Below, piece by piece: positions 39,936 to 49,413 of a stretch of 59,002 nt of DNA (the first letter of the stretch is position 1; every line of letters begins with the position of its first letter). A model generated the notes under the pieces. That model saw only the letters and a list, made by a program, of their open reading frames with translations, had not been told where the DNA came from and searched no databases. The stretch is from an uncultured Actinomycetes bacterium (GTDB lineage: Bacteria > Actinomycetota > Actinomycetes > Nanopelagicales > Nanopelagicaceae), in assembly GCA_903825015.1 (NCBI GenBank), contig CAIJYZ010000023.1:1-59002 (forward strand), read 5' to 3'. Position numbers and translations under genes: made by a program.

Positions 39936-40430
39936 TCAGCCGCCAAAGTCCTCCGGGTTGATTTGATCGAGAAACTCTCGAAATCGCTCCACTTCCTGAT
40001 TTTCATCGCCAGGTGTTGCATCACCTGGTATCTCAATTCCGATCTCATCGAGTAGCTCAGAACTGGCCAAGATATTGGCCTTTGCGCGAAGAGCAAGAGC
40101 AATTGCATCTGAAGGACGCGCTGATATTGAGTGATTCTGACCAGAAGAATCTCTAATTTGAACCGCTGCATAGAAAACACCATCTTCAATGTGGGTGACA
40201 TGAATGGCGACCATGGTGGCATCTAGCTCTTCAATAATTATCTGCGTTAAATCATGGGTAAGTGGTCTTGGTGGTTCAACTCCTTGTTGGGCAAATGCGA
40301 TCGCCGTTGCCTCAACTGCTCCTACCCAAATAGGTAAGAAACGAGAACCATCAATTTCTTTCAAGAGCACGATTGGTTGATTGGAAGGCATTTCAACGCG
40401 TACGCCGATAACTTCCATTGAAATTAACAT
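39936..40430 (-). CDS. Bifunctional nuclease family protein (DUF151)
   Basis: MEVIGVRVEMPSNQPIVLLKEIDGSRFLPIWVGAVEATAIAFAQQGVEPPRPLTHDL. Confidence 0.92.
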   Translation of the reverse strand: MLISMEVIGVRVEMPSNQPIVLLKEIDGSRFLPIWVGAVEATAIAFAQQGVEPPRPLTHDLTQIIIEELDATMVAIHVTHIEDGVFYAAVQIRDSSGQNHSISARPSDAIALALRAKANILASSELLDEIGIEIPGDATPGDENQEVERFREFLDQINPEDFGG

Positions 40431-40433
40431 TGG

Positions 40434-41159
40434 TTACGAACGAAGACGATGAAGGCCGCCACGAACTAGAGCTGCATGCAAACGAATTGAAAGAGAGGCA
40501 ATCTCTTTTTCAACTTCTTGGGCACGAGCTTTTGAGTCTGCACCTTTTTGACGGTTAAGCGGAGTTATTACTTGTTCAATTAATCCAATCTCGCGATCGG
40601 CCGCAGATTTGAAAGAGCGCAAGTGACGTGGTTCGATTCCAAATCCAGACATTTCGGTGACTGCTTTAGCAATTGCAAGAGCGTCGCCGTCATAGTGACG
40701 ACCGCGAGGAGCGATCAATCCATAGCCTTCTAGTTCAACCAACTGCTCGTCCTTTAGCCCTGAGTTCTTGAGAAGTTCGTCTCGAGACAAACGCATCTCT
40801 GAAACTTCTCCGAAGCTACTTGGGGCCAATTCGCCATCAATAGTAGCCAGACCAATATTTGGACGAGGGACAGCGACAGATCCAGTTGCAGCAGGCTGCA
40901 AACCGCGATCTATAGCATCGAGATTATCTTTAATAACTTTTAGTGGAAGATATTGATCGCGTTGTGCCAATAGGACATAACGTAGGCGTTCTAGATCTGA
41001 ACTTGTGAATTTACGGTAACCAGAGGGAGTGCGCTGTGGCTCAATTAATCCTTCAGATTCAAGAAATCGAATCTTCGAAATCGTGATATCTGAGAAATCT
41101 GGGCGTAAGCGATTAAGAACTTCACCAATGCTCAAATAAGCGCGAGCTGGAACTGCCAT
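40434..41159 (-). CDS. ftsR: MerR family regulator, FtsR (Rv1828) homologue
   Basis: YLSIGEVLNRLRPDFSDITISKIRFLESEGLIEPQRTPSGYRKFTSSDLERLRYVLLAQRDQYLPL; between DUF151 and FHA genes. Confidence 0.88.
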   Translation of the reverse strand: MAVPARAYLSIGEVLNRLRPDFSDITISKIRFLESEGLIEPQRTPSGYRKFTSSDLERLRYVLLAQRDQYLPLKVIKDNLDAIDRGLQPAATGSVAVPRPNIGLATIDGELAPSSFGEVSEMRLSRDELLKNSGLKDEQLVELEGYGLIAPRGRHYDGDALAIAKAVTEMSGFGIEPRHLRSFKSAADREIGLIEQVITPLNRQKGADSKARAQEVEKEIASLSIRLHAALVRGGLHRLRS

Positions 41160-41175
41160 TTGTGTACTCCCCTAA

Positions 41176-41625
41176 TTATTTTCTGCCAGAAACAAATAGC
41201 ATATGGAACTTGCCAATTTGAATCTGATCCCCGGAATGTAAATCTTTGTGTGTTACAACTTCATTGTTGACGTATGTTCCATTTAGCGAACCGCTATCGC
41301 GTAAGAAAAATCCTGATGTGTCTTTTGCAATTACTGCATGAGATCTAGAAACGGTGACATCGTCTAAGAAAATATCGCTGGAAGTAGAACGGCCAATAGA
41401 TACTCCAGCTGAAGTAATTAAGAAACGAGAGCCCAAATTTGAACCTCGATTTATAACTACCATCGCCTTCTCATCTGACTGAGCAATCTCCTTGATGATT
41501 TTGCGATCATCTTCGGGCAAAGTGGCTAGGTACTCATCGAGCACACCAGCTGGGGAATCACTTACCTGACGAAGCCCAAGGTGAAGGGTTGTCGTGAGTT
41601 CATTTGGCGTTGGATCTACCTGCAC
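41176..41625 (-). CDS. garA: FHA domain protein, GarA/OdhI-like
   Basis: GSRFLITSAGVSIGRSTSSDIFLDDVTVSRSHAVIA...SLNGTYVNNEVV; N-terminal ELTTTLHLG; next to ftsR and gcvH. Confidence 0.88.
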   Translation of the reverse strand: MQVDPTPNELTTTLHLGLRQVSDSPAGVLDEYLATLPEDDRKIIKEIAQSDEKAMVVINRGSNLGSRFLITSAGVSIGRSTSSDIFLDDVTVSRSHAVIAKDTSGFFLRDSGSLNGTYVNNEVVTHKDLHSGDQIQIGKFHMLFVSGRK

Positions 41626-41683
41626 GAGCCCACCTCCTTCACCGTCAACCTGAGGCTGACACTAAAGGGGTAGAAGGATTTGG

Positions 41684-42058
41684 TCAAGCGGTGATTTGAG
41701 CGTATCCAGCTGCATCAAGTAGATCAGATGGCTGGCCAGAAACTTCGACTTTTACCAACCAACCTGCGCCATAGGGATCGCTGTTGACAATTTCTGGAGT
41801 CTGAGAAAGAGAATCATTGATCTCTGTAACTTTTCCGCTAACAGCTGCGAATATCTCTGAAACAGATTTAGTTGATTCAACTTCACCGCAAACTTTTCCT
41901 GCCGTTAGGACTTCCCCAACTTTCGGCAACTGAACATAAACGATGTCACCCAATGCGCCTTGCGCAAAATCGGTAATGCCCATTGTATAAATATCTCCAG
42001 ATGCGCTAACCCATTCATGCTCTTTTGTGTATTGCAAATTTTCAGGAATTGATGACAC
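41684..42058 (-). CDS. gcvH: Glycine cleavage system H protein
   Basis: LQYTKEHEWVSASGDIYTMGITDFAQGALGDIVYVQLPKVGE, CGEVESTKSVSEIFAAVSG. Confidence 0.97.
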   Translation of the reverse strand: MSSIPENLQYTKEHEWVSASGDIYTMGITDFAQGALGDIVYVQLPKVGEVLTAGKVCGEVESTKSVSEIFAAVSGKVTEINDSLSQTPEIVNSDPYGAGWLVKVEVSGQPSDLLDAAGYAQITA

Positions 42059-42614
42059 GTGATCCTCTTATCTGCGAAACGCCTTCGCGGCCATAACTTA
42101 TACCTGTAGCGATGTAGAGAGCAATCCCCCATGCGGCAAAACTCCAACCCAACACAAAAGCCACAGTGCCGAGAGATGAATCACTTTTTGCTAAGAGTAA
42201 AAAAGGGAAGGCGTACATGAGATTGAACGTGGCGGCTTTGCCCAAAAAGCTAACCTTAAATGGACCGTGACCCATACTTTTCATCGCAATCGTTACCACT
42301 GCCAAGAAAATATCGCGCGCGATCAACAGAATGATTATCCAAGCGGGAACAATCTCACGAATTAGAAAAACGATAAGAATTGCAAAAATGTATAGTCGAT
42401 CGATTGCTGGATCTGCTAACTCACCAAAGCGTGAAGTTTGATTCCATGCACGCGCTAATTTGCCATCGAAGTAATCAGTAGCTCCCCCAATTGCAAGAAC
42501 TGCAATTGCCCAACCATCGGCATGGATACTAAGAGTTAGATAAATAAATAACGGAATTCCCAAAAAGCGTAGGAATGTTAAAGCGTTAGGAATTGAAATT
42601 AGTGATGAGTTCAC
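42042..42614 (-). CDS. CDP-alcohol phosphatidyltransferase family protein (PgsA-like)
   Basis: SIPNALTFLRFLGIPLFIYL, GGATDYFDGKLARAWNQTSRFGELADPAIDRLYI (CDP-OH-P motif DYFDG..AR...G...DPAID). Confidence 0.9.
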   Translation of the reverse strand: MNSSLISIPNALTFLRFLGIPLFIYLTLSIHADGWAIAVLAIGGATDYFDGKLARAWNQTSRFGELADPAIDRLYIFAILIVFLIREIVPAWIIILLIARDIFLAVVTIAMKSMGHGPFKVSFLGKAATFNLMYAFPFLLLAKSDSSLGTVAFVLGWSFAAWGIALYIATGISYGREGVSQIRGSRVINS

Positions 42615-42616
42615 GG

Positions 42617-44572
42617 CTAGTCTCGCTCTTTGACTCGGATCGCAACTTGAACCGGTGTTCCTGGAAACGAGAACTCTTCACGCAAACGGCGTTCAATAAA
42701 GCGTCGATATGACGCTTCGATCCAGCCATTTGAAAAGACAACGAATTTAGGAGGAGCGATACCGGCTTGAGTGGCGTAATAAACCTTTGGTTGCTTGCCA
42801 CCGCGAACAGGCGGCGGTGTTGCGCCGATGAGAGCACCAAGGAAAGAGTTGAGCTTTGATGTAGGTACACGCTTTTCCCAACTATCCAGAGCCGTACGAA
42901 GTGCAGGTGCCAAACGATCTCGGTGCCATCCAGTTTTAGCAGCAACATTCACACGTTGAGCCCATTCAACTTGATCAAGGTGGCGGTCGATTTCACGATC
43001 AAGTTGGTCGCGGCGATCTTCATCTACAAGATCCCATTTATTCATGACAATAACCATGGCTTTACCGGCTTCTTCCACCATAGTTATAACGCGCAAATCT
43101 TGTTCGGTAATTGGTTCGGATGCATCAAGAACAACGACTGCGACTTCACAACGTTCTAGTGCGGTTTGTGTCCGAAGTGATGCGTAATAGTCAGTGCCAG
43201 ATGCTTGGTTGGCGCGCTTTTTCAATCCTGCAGTATCGATAAATCTCCAGATCGATCCACCGAATTCAATCAACTCATCAACTGGATCACGAGTGGTGCC
43301 TGCAACGTCATCAACAATTGAACGATTCTCTCCGGCCAAAGCATTTAGGAGTGAAGATTTTCCAACGTTTGGACGACCAATCAATGCAACTTTTCTATAT
43401 CCATCTTGAGTTTGCGCTCCCCCGACCTCTGGAAGTTCAGCAACGATGTGGTCAAGTAAATCTCCCGAGCCGCGACCGTGCAACGCAGAAACAAAATATG
43501 GTTCACCTAATCCCAAAGACCACAAACCATGTGCTTCAGATTCTTCACGTTCTCCATCAACTTTATTACCAATCAAAATCAATGGTTTCTTTGCTTTTCG
43601 CAAATGCTGAACCAAAATATCATCTTCATCCAATGCGCCTACTTGTGCATCAACAACAAATGCCAGTACATCAGCTTCTTGCATTGCGATTTCAGCTCCG
43701 GCGCTCACTTGTACTGAGATTCCATCAGGTTTAGCTTCCCAGCCTCCTGTGTCCATAATGATGAAACGACGACCGCCCCACTCGCATTCATATTGCACAC
43801 GATCACGAGTTACACCTGGAGTATCTTCAACAATTGCTTCACGTCGACCAAGAAAACGATTAATAAGTGTGGATTTTCCAACATTAGGTCGACCCAAAAT
43901 CGCAACAATTGGAAGTCCTAATAGAGAACGTTGTCGCAACAATTCCCAAATTCTTTCGACAGTTTCATCAAGATCCAAATTAGTGGAATCAATTTCTACA
44001 GCGTCAAATGCCATTGCTAATGGTGAAACTGCACGTGTGGAATCGATAGTGTCGCGATTATCAAGTGATGATTTAACGTCAACACTTTTATCATCGGTTT
44101 CATTTTCGCGCCGCACGGTACGCGCATTTAAATCGGCAGTTAAATAAACCTTGAGCGCAGCATCTGGTGCAACAACTGTTCCTATATCTCGACCTTCAAC
44201 AACAATTCCACGTGGTGCTTGCGAAATTATCTTACGTTGAATAGAAAGTAATTCTTGGCGTATTTCTGGCATTGCACTAATTCGACTAACATTTTCTGTA
44301 ACAGATGAGCCGCGAATCGCATGAGTAATCTGCGTATCCCCTGCAAATGTATTGGGATCGGTTGGATCAGACACAAATCGGATTGGCGAACTCTTGAGAG
44401 CTTTTAGAATTTGCGCGGCTTCGATGCAGTTGTTTTCTAATGCAACCCATGTAACTGCTCGATATAACGCACCAGTATCTAAATAGTTCCACCCAGCGCG
44501 TATCGCGATCGCTTTTGACGTACTTGATTTACCTGCGCCACTCGGGCCATCTATTGCTACGACTATGCCCAT
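42617..44572 (-). CDS. Fused cytidylate kinase - ribosome biogenesis GTPase Der
   Basis: Single 651-aa ORF: N-terminal Cmk ([47 protein letters not shown]) then Der with two G domains ([40 protein letters not shown]) and KH-like C-terminus. Confidence 0.95.
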   Translation of the reverse strand: MGIVVAIDGPSGAGKSSTSKAIAIRAGWNYLDTGALYRAVTWVALENNCIEAAQILKALKSSPIRFVSDPTDPNTFAGDTQITHAIRGSSVTENVSRISAMPEIRQELLSIQRKIISQAPRGIVVEGRDIGTVVAPDAALKVYLTADLNARTVRRENETDDKSVDVKSSLDNRDTIDSTRAVSPLAMAFDAVEIDSTNLDLDETVERIWELLRQRSLLGLPIVAILGRPNVGKSTLINRFLGRREAIVEDTPGVTRDRVQYECEWGGRRFIIMDTGGWEAKPDGISVQVSAGAEIAMQEADVLAFVVDAQVGALDEDDILVQHLRKAKKPLILIGNKVDGEREESEAHGLWSLGLGEPYFVSALHGRGSGDLLDHIVAELPEVGGAQTQDGYRKVALIGRPNVGKSSLLNALAGENRSIVDDVAGTTRDPVDELIEFGGSIWRFIDTAGLKKRANQASGTDYYASLRTQTALERCEVAVVVLDASEPITEQDLRVITMVEEAGKAMVIVMNKWDLVDEDRRDQLDREIDRHLDQVEWAQRVNVAAKTGWHRDRLAPALRTALDSWEKRVPTSKLNSFLGALIGATPPPVRGGKQPKVYYATQAGIAPPKFVVFSNGWIEASYRRFIERRLREEFSFPGTPVQVAIRVKERD

Positions 44573-44587
44573 GTGATGAGCCTACTT

Positions 44588-45640
44588 CTATTTACGAATC
44601 GGATGAACGTTCCATCCGATCGACGACAGATGGTTGGATAATTTAATTGCATCATCATCAGAAAGAGCCAATGTGATTAATGCATTCAATTGTCCTGGAG
44701 AATGCTCAATCGCAAGATCTTCAACGTTTACAGACATTGCTGCACACTCATTAAATATTGCGCCGAGTTGTCCGGGTTTATCATCAATCACGATCGGAAG
44801 ATATGTGTATTCGCGGGCCTTTCCTCCATGCTTTCCAGGAATCTTTGCCCTGCCTTGGCGACCATTAGCGATAATTGCAGCGATAGCTTCCTGGTCTGGC
44901 AAGGACTCGATCATCTCGCTTAGGTCGTTTTGTAGATTTATTAGTAATTCTCGAATCTCATCTGCATTAGAATGAATAATCTCTTTCCATAGTTTTTCAT
45001 CAGAGGCAGCTATCCGCGTTGTATCGCGCAAGCCTGCACCTGCCAACTCAAGCCACTTATCGGGAATGTTATGCAGCTGGGCAGCCAATAGACTCGATGC
45101 GATCTGGGGTAGATGAGAAACACGGGCAACGGCGGCATCATGTTCAGCCGCATCCATCTCAATGACAGTAGCGCCAAGTTCGGAAATCAAATCCTTTACA
45201 AGTGCCACTGCCGAAGGATCACTCTCCGGCGTAGGTGTAATAATCCAACTTCTGGATAAAAATAGATCACCTCTCGCTGACTCTGCTCCCCCAACCTCAC
45301 GACCAGCCATTGGGTGGGTCCCAACGAAGGAGTTCAAAGGCAGTGATGATGCCTTTACTTTTAGTACAGGTTCAGTCTTAACACTACATACATCCATAAA
45401 GGTTGAGTTAGGGTTTAGATGATATTGCTCCTCTATGACCTCAGAGAGCGCCTTTAATGGTGTCGCAAAAATGATGAGCTCAGGTTCGGAAACTGCAACA
45501 CAACCAACCAAATCACAGGCCAAGGCCAGGCCAACAGGATCAACATCGACTAACTCAACGGCGATCTTTTTTGCCGATAAAGCCAAAGCTATAGAGGTTC
45601 CAATTAGGCCCGCTCCCACAATTCGTACTGAGTGCACCAT
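44588..45640 (-). CDS. tyrA: Prephenate dehydrogenase with C-terminal ACT domain
   Basis: VRIVGAGLIGTSIALALS, FVGTHPMAGREVGGAESARGDLFLSRSWIITP, HDAAVARVSHLPQIASSLLA. Confidence 0.93.
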   Translation of the reverse strand: MVHSVRIVGAGLIGTSIALALSAKKIAVELVDVDPVGLALACDLVGCVAVSEPELIIFATPLKALSEVIEEQYHLNPNSTFMDVCSVKTEPVLKVKASSLPLNSFVGTHPMAGREVGGAESARGDLFLSRSWIITPTPESDPSAVALVKDLISELGATVIEMDAAEHDAAVARVSHLPQIASSLLAAQLHNIPDKWLELAGAGLRDTTRIAASDEKLWKEIIHSNADEIRELLINLQNDLSEMIESLPDQEAIAAIIANGRQGRAKIPGKHGGKAREYTYLPIVIDDKPGQLGAIFNECAAMSVNVEDLAIEHSPGQLNALITLALSDDDAIKLSNHLSSIGWNVHPIRK

Positions 45641-46003
45641 CTACTGGGCTATATCTCGTCTAAGCGCCATAGCTCCGTGAAGGTAGATATGTGAAATATC
45701 CTCATGGTTTTTTGAACTTTCTACATGAAGCATCGCCCTAATCGTCTTATCTAAAGCTCCAGGGACATCGACTTCTACTGAGCCAATCAGAGGTACGGAG
45801 GCAAAACCAATCTCACGGCAGGCCGCAGCTGGAAAGGCCGCATCCAAATCCTTAGTCGATGTAAAGAAAACCGATATGACATCCAAAGGTTCAAGGGCAT
45901 TAGCCACCAGGATTGCCGTGATTAACTCTTTAACACCCTCACCGATCGCCTCAGGCGTATTTGCGCTCACCTGAATGGCGCCTCGAATAGCTCTGATACT
46001 CAT
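45641..46003 (-). CDS. aroH: Chorismate mutase, AroH type
   Basis: IRAIRGAIQVSANTPEAIGEGVKELITAILVANAL...SVFFTSTKDLDAAFPAAACRE...HIYLHGAMALRRDI. Confidence 0.93.
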   Translation of the reverse strand: MSIRAIRGAIQVSANTPEAIGEGVKELITAILVANALEPLDVISVFFTSTKDLDAAFPAAACREIGFASVPLIGSVEVDVPGALDKTIRAMLHVESSKNHEDISHIYLHGAMALRRDIAQ

Positions 46004-46035
46004 GGGATAAGGGTACCTTTCTTGGTCACTTTTTT

Positions 46036-46268
46036 GATCGAAATTGAATATAACTATGCATCTATAAATATATATCGATAAAACCTTTTTACTACTTTTC
46101 AGAATTTTCTCTGCTAAGCAAGACCTTTCCTAGCACACTAATTGATTGTCGATAAATAGATACCAAAGACACGTTCTAAGCGTCTAATTTATCGATAAAG
46201 AGTTAATGCTCACAAGATTATCGACATAATGTTAAATCGGTATTTGACATGAATATCGATTTATCGTA
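46036..46268. repeat. AT-rich intergenic cluster of TTATCGA(T/C)A-type palindromic motifs
   Basis: TATCGATAAAA (46073-46083), TGTCGATAAAT (46148-46157, inverted), TTTATCGATAAA perfect 12-bp palindrome (46188-46199), TTATCGACA (46218-46226), TATCGATTTATCGTA (46254-46268), weaker GATCGAAA (46036). Confidence 0.6.
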
Positions 46269-46274
46269 ATAGCG

Positions 46275-46988
46275 CTATAACCCTAAAACGTTACGTAGAT
46301 TTGTTAATTCTCCCGAATTTAGGTTTCTCCATCGACCTTCAGGCGTATCTCCCAGGGAGATCGGACCAAAGTGCGTGCGGATCAAGCGCAGCACTTTCAC
46401 ATCTACGGCCTCCATCAAGCGGCGGATAATGTGATACCTACCTTCATGAATCGATACTTCTAGCCAGGTCGGTGAAAGTTCCTTATATGTAAGTACACGT
46501 CCCATGCCATCTTCAAGTTCTATCCCTTTGAGCAAAATCTTGTCGATTCCGACAGGCAGCTTCCCCTCATGCTCAATGATGTAAGTCTTTTCTAAACCAA
46601 AAGATGGATGCGTTGCGCGAAAAGTTAGATCTCCATCATTTGTTAGAAGTATTAGACCCTCAGAATCTTTATCGAGTCGACCCACATGAAAGAGTCTCTC
46701 TTTCCGAAGGTCAATGAAATCGCTCAACGAAGGGCGTCCATCTGGATCGTACATGGTAGACAAAACACCCTTTGGTTTATGAAGTACTAAGTAACTCTTA
46801 GACATAGAGCGCGTAATTGTCTCACCATCAACCATTACTTCAACGATTTCAGGGTCAAATTTGGAACCCATTTCACGAACTATTAACCCATTGACCGAAA
46901 CACGGCCAGATTCAATTAACTCATCAGCTCCGCGGCGGCTTGTTATTCCAGCATCAGCGATTATCTTATTAAGGCGCATTTGGCCCAT
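46275..46988 (-). CDS. rluB: 23S rRNA pseudouridine synthase (RluB-type)
   Basis: MRLNKIIADAGITSRRGADELIESGRVSVNG, LHKPKGVLSTMYDPDGRPSL, VGRLDKDSEGLILLTNDG, EGRYHIIRRLMEAVD. Confidence 0.94.
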   Translation of the reverse strand: MGQMRLNKIIADAGITSRRGADELIESGRVSVNGLIVREMGSKFDPEIVEVMVDGETITRSMSKSYLVLHKPKGVLSTMYDPDGRPSLSDFIDLRKERLFHVGRLDKDSEGLILLTNDGDLTFRATHPSFGLEKTYIIEHEGKLPVGIDKILLKGIELEDGMGRVLTYKELSPTWLEVSIHEGRYHIIRRLMEAVDVKVLRLIRTHFGPISLGDTPEGRWRNLNSGELTNLRNVLGL

Positions 46989-47030
46989 GGCTATCCTCCC
47001 GACAGTCAGGGGCTTAGGGTAGCGCGAAGA

Positions 47031-47582
47031 TTAGTCAGTTAGCGAATCGAGAATTTCATCGAGCCCGTCAAGATTTGGCAGGTACGGAGCAAGGGCAGGC
47101 AGATCCTCCAGAGCATTTAATCCCAAGCGCTCAAGGAAATAGCTGGTCGTCTTATATAAAATCGCCCCAGTTTCATGCTCAATCCCTGACTCTTCAACCA
47201 ATCCACGCGTAATCAGCGTCTTCATGACCGCCTCAACGTTTACTCCACGAATGGCCGATACACGGGCTCTGGAGACGGGCTGGCGATAAGCAATGACTGA
47301 GAGCGTCTCTAGGGCTGCTTGAGTAAGTCTTGATTGCTGGCCATCTAGAACAAATTTCTCAACCACGGTGCTGAACTCAGGATCGCTATAGAAGCGCCAT
47401 CCCCCATTTACTTTGCGTAGACAGAATCCGCGCTCGCCGTAGGTTGTCTCAAGATGGGCTATTGCCGCCTCAATCTCATCCACTGGCTTTTCCAGTACCT
47501 GTGCCAAGGTGATCTCAGAGACAGGTTCATCTACAACCATCAAAATAGCTTCAATTGAACGCTCGACTTCTACATTAGACAT
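47031..47582 (-). CDS. scpB: Segregation and condensation protein B (start 47582 or 47606)
   Basis: MSNVEVERSIEAILMVVDEPVSEITLAQVL, QAALETLSVIAYRQPVSRARVSAIRGVNVEAVMKTLITRGLVEESG. Confidence 0.94.
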   Translation of the reverse strand: MSNVEVERSIEAILMVVDEPVSEITLAQVLEKPVDEIEAAIAHLETTYGERGFCLRKVNGGWRFYSDPEFSTVVEKFVLDGQQSRLTQAALETLSVIAYRQPVSRARVSAIRGVNVEAVMKTLITRGLVEESGIEHETGAILYKTTSYFLERLGLNALEDLPALAPYLPNLDGLDEILDSLTD

Positions 47583-48447
47583 CGGTACTACCTTCTGTTG
47601 GCTCATCGTCTTCTAAAATTACTGGGATATCGAACTCATCGCTAACTTCGACTTCGCCGGACTCTGATCCAGTCCAACTAATCTGAAGCTCACCAAGGGC
47701 GATCACTTGATCAAATCGTAAAACTCCCTGACGGTAAAGATCGAGCAAGGCTAGGAACCTTGCAACGATTACCAGAGTGTTATCTGCATCTGCGATCAGA
47801 GTTCTAAAACTCATGCTTTTCGATCGGCGCAAAGCCTCAACCACTAGTCGAGACTCTTCGGCAACACTGACTAAAGGCAGATGAAGGTGTTCAACACTGA
47901 CAAGCGGAGTGGTTTTTGGAGTCAACACGCGTTCAGCAATCGCGGCAAAGCGTTGCGCCCCTACCCCAATAAGTACTTCAGGAAGCAGGGCGCTCAAAGT
48001 CGGATCAAGTGCGACCACGCGTGGGAAATACTTATCTGAGAGCGAAATTCGTTCGTTGAACGTTGCTGCAATCTCTTTGAAAGCTCGATATTGAAGTAAG
48101 CGCGCGAATAAAATATCTCGCGCCTCAAGCAACGCCAGATCCTCTTCATCATCAACTTCACCGCTTGGAAGAAGGCGAGCAGCTTTTAGATCTAGAAGTG
48201 TTGCAGCTACGACAAGAAACTCCGTGGCCTGATCCAGACGCCAACCCTCTCCTGAGGCCTCTAAAGCCCTAATAAAGGCTATAAATTCATCTGTTACCAG
48301 GCTCAGAGATATCTCGGTGATATCCATCTTGTGGCGCGAAATCAGTTGAAGCAAGAGATCAAAGGGACCGTCAAAGTTGTCGAGGTGGACGGAGAATGCT
48401 CCGGCTACGGCATTAACATCCGTTGATTCTTCGACCGATAAATCCAT
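47575..48447 (-). CDS. scpA: Segregation and condensation protein A
   Basis: FSVHLDNFDGPFDLLLQLISRHKMDITEISLSLVTDEFIAFI, ATEFLVVAATLLDLKAARLLP. Confidence 0.95.
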   Translation of the reverse strand: MDLSVEESTDVNAVAGAFSVHLDNFDGPFDLLLQLISRHKMDITEISLSLVTDEFIAFIRALEASGEGWRLDQATEFLVVAATLLDLKAARLLPSGEVDDEEDLALLEARDILFARLLQYRAFKEIAATFNERISLSDKYFPRVVALDPTLSALLPEVLIGVGAQRFAAIAERVLTPKTTPLVSVEHLHLPLVSVAEESRLVVEALRRSKSMSFRTLIADADNTLVIVARFLALLDLYRQGVLRFDQVIALGELQISWTGSESGEVEVSDEFDIPVILEDDEPTEGSTDV

Positions 48448-48528
48448 GGCGTCACCTTACTTCACAGTTGCTCCAGTTCTGGGTAACGCGTAGGCTCGCG
48501 CGCATCGCTCTAAAAGGAGGTTTGACGC

Positions 48529-49413
48529 TTGAACGCTAAATCGACAAATCAAGAAGATGTCGCAACTACCGCCACTCTGCTTGGTAAAACCGTGACAAGT
48601 ATCCCTGCGCCCGCACCTATCAGCGAACATGGTGAGGCAAAAATAATTGCTGTTTTCAATCAGAAGGGCGGCGTCGGTAAGACGACAACAACTATCAATT
48701 TAGGTGCATCACTTGCCGAACTTGGTCGCCGTGTTCTCCTCGTTGACTTCGACCCACAAGGTGGCTTATCGCTAGGACTTGGCGTTAACGCCCACTCACT
48801 GCCTCTGGAACAAACTGTTTATTACGCACTCATGACTCCTACAGCCAACGTTGATTCGATTGTTTTGAAATCAGCGGTTCCTGGCCTTGATTTTCTGCCA
48901 GCTAACCGAGATTTAGGAACTGCTGAAACAACATTAGGTGCAGAAATTGGTGGACAGCAGTATTTGAAACGTGCCTTAGCTTCTCTTCGCGATTATTACG
49001 ACGTCATTCTGATCGACTGCCAACCGACTATGGGTCAATTAACTATCAATGCTTTAGTTGCAGCAGATGAAGTTATCGTTCCATTGCAATGCGAATATTT
49101 TGCTCTTCATGGATTTATCGAACTCAAGGGAAACTTAGACAAAGTTAAGACTTTCTTGAATCCAAATCTACGACTAATTGGCATATTGGCGACGATGTAC
49201 GACAAGAAGACTTCACACAATCGTCAAGTGCTTGAAAGAATCTTGGAGCAATTCCCGGCTGATGTCTTTGAAACGATTATCGCCAAAACTATTCGCTTTC
49301 CAGAAACAACAGTTGTTGGCGAACCAATCACTACTTATGCAACGACTTCAGGTGGTGCAGCTTCATACCGCCGTTTAGCACGCGAACTAATTGCCCGAGG
49401 AGGCGCACGATGA
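48529..49413 (+). CDS. parA: ParA family ATPase (ScpAB-linked)
   Basis: KIIAVFNQKGGVGKTTTTINLGASLAELGRRVLLVDFDPQGGLSLGLG, DVILIDCQPTMGQLTINAL; TTG start with SD AAGGAGG. Confidence 0.93.
   Translation: MNAKSTNQEDVATTATLLGKTVTSIPAPAPISEHGEAKIIAVFNQKGGVGKTTTTINLGASLAELGRRVLLVDFDPQGGLSLGLGVNAHSLPLEQTVYYALMTPTANVDSIVLKSAVPGLDFLPANRDLGTAETTLGAEIGGQQYLKRALASLRDYYDVILIDCQPTMGQLTINALVAADEVIVPLQCEYFALHGFIELKGNLDKVKTFLNPNLRLIGILATMYDKKTSHNRQVLERILEQFPADVFETIIAKTIRFPETTVVGEPITTYATTSGGAASYRRLARELIARGGAR

Noticed and set aside
46004-46274. TTATCGACA/TTATCGATA cluster as DnaA boxes, i.e. a replication origin
   Set aside because: The motif differs from the DnaA consensus TTATNCACA at a conserved base, and dnaA, dnaN and parB are not in the neighbourhood; kept only as an unexplained motif cluster
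30841-48632. Identical 18-mer CCCGCACCTATCAGCGAA at the end of tatC (30841) and near the start of parA (about 48610)
   Set aside because: Both encode PAPISE in disordered segments; one 18-mer match in 59 kb is only mildly improbable and no flanking similarity was seen
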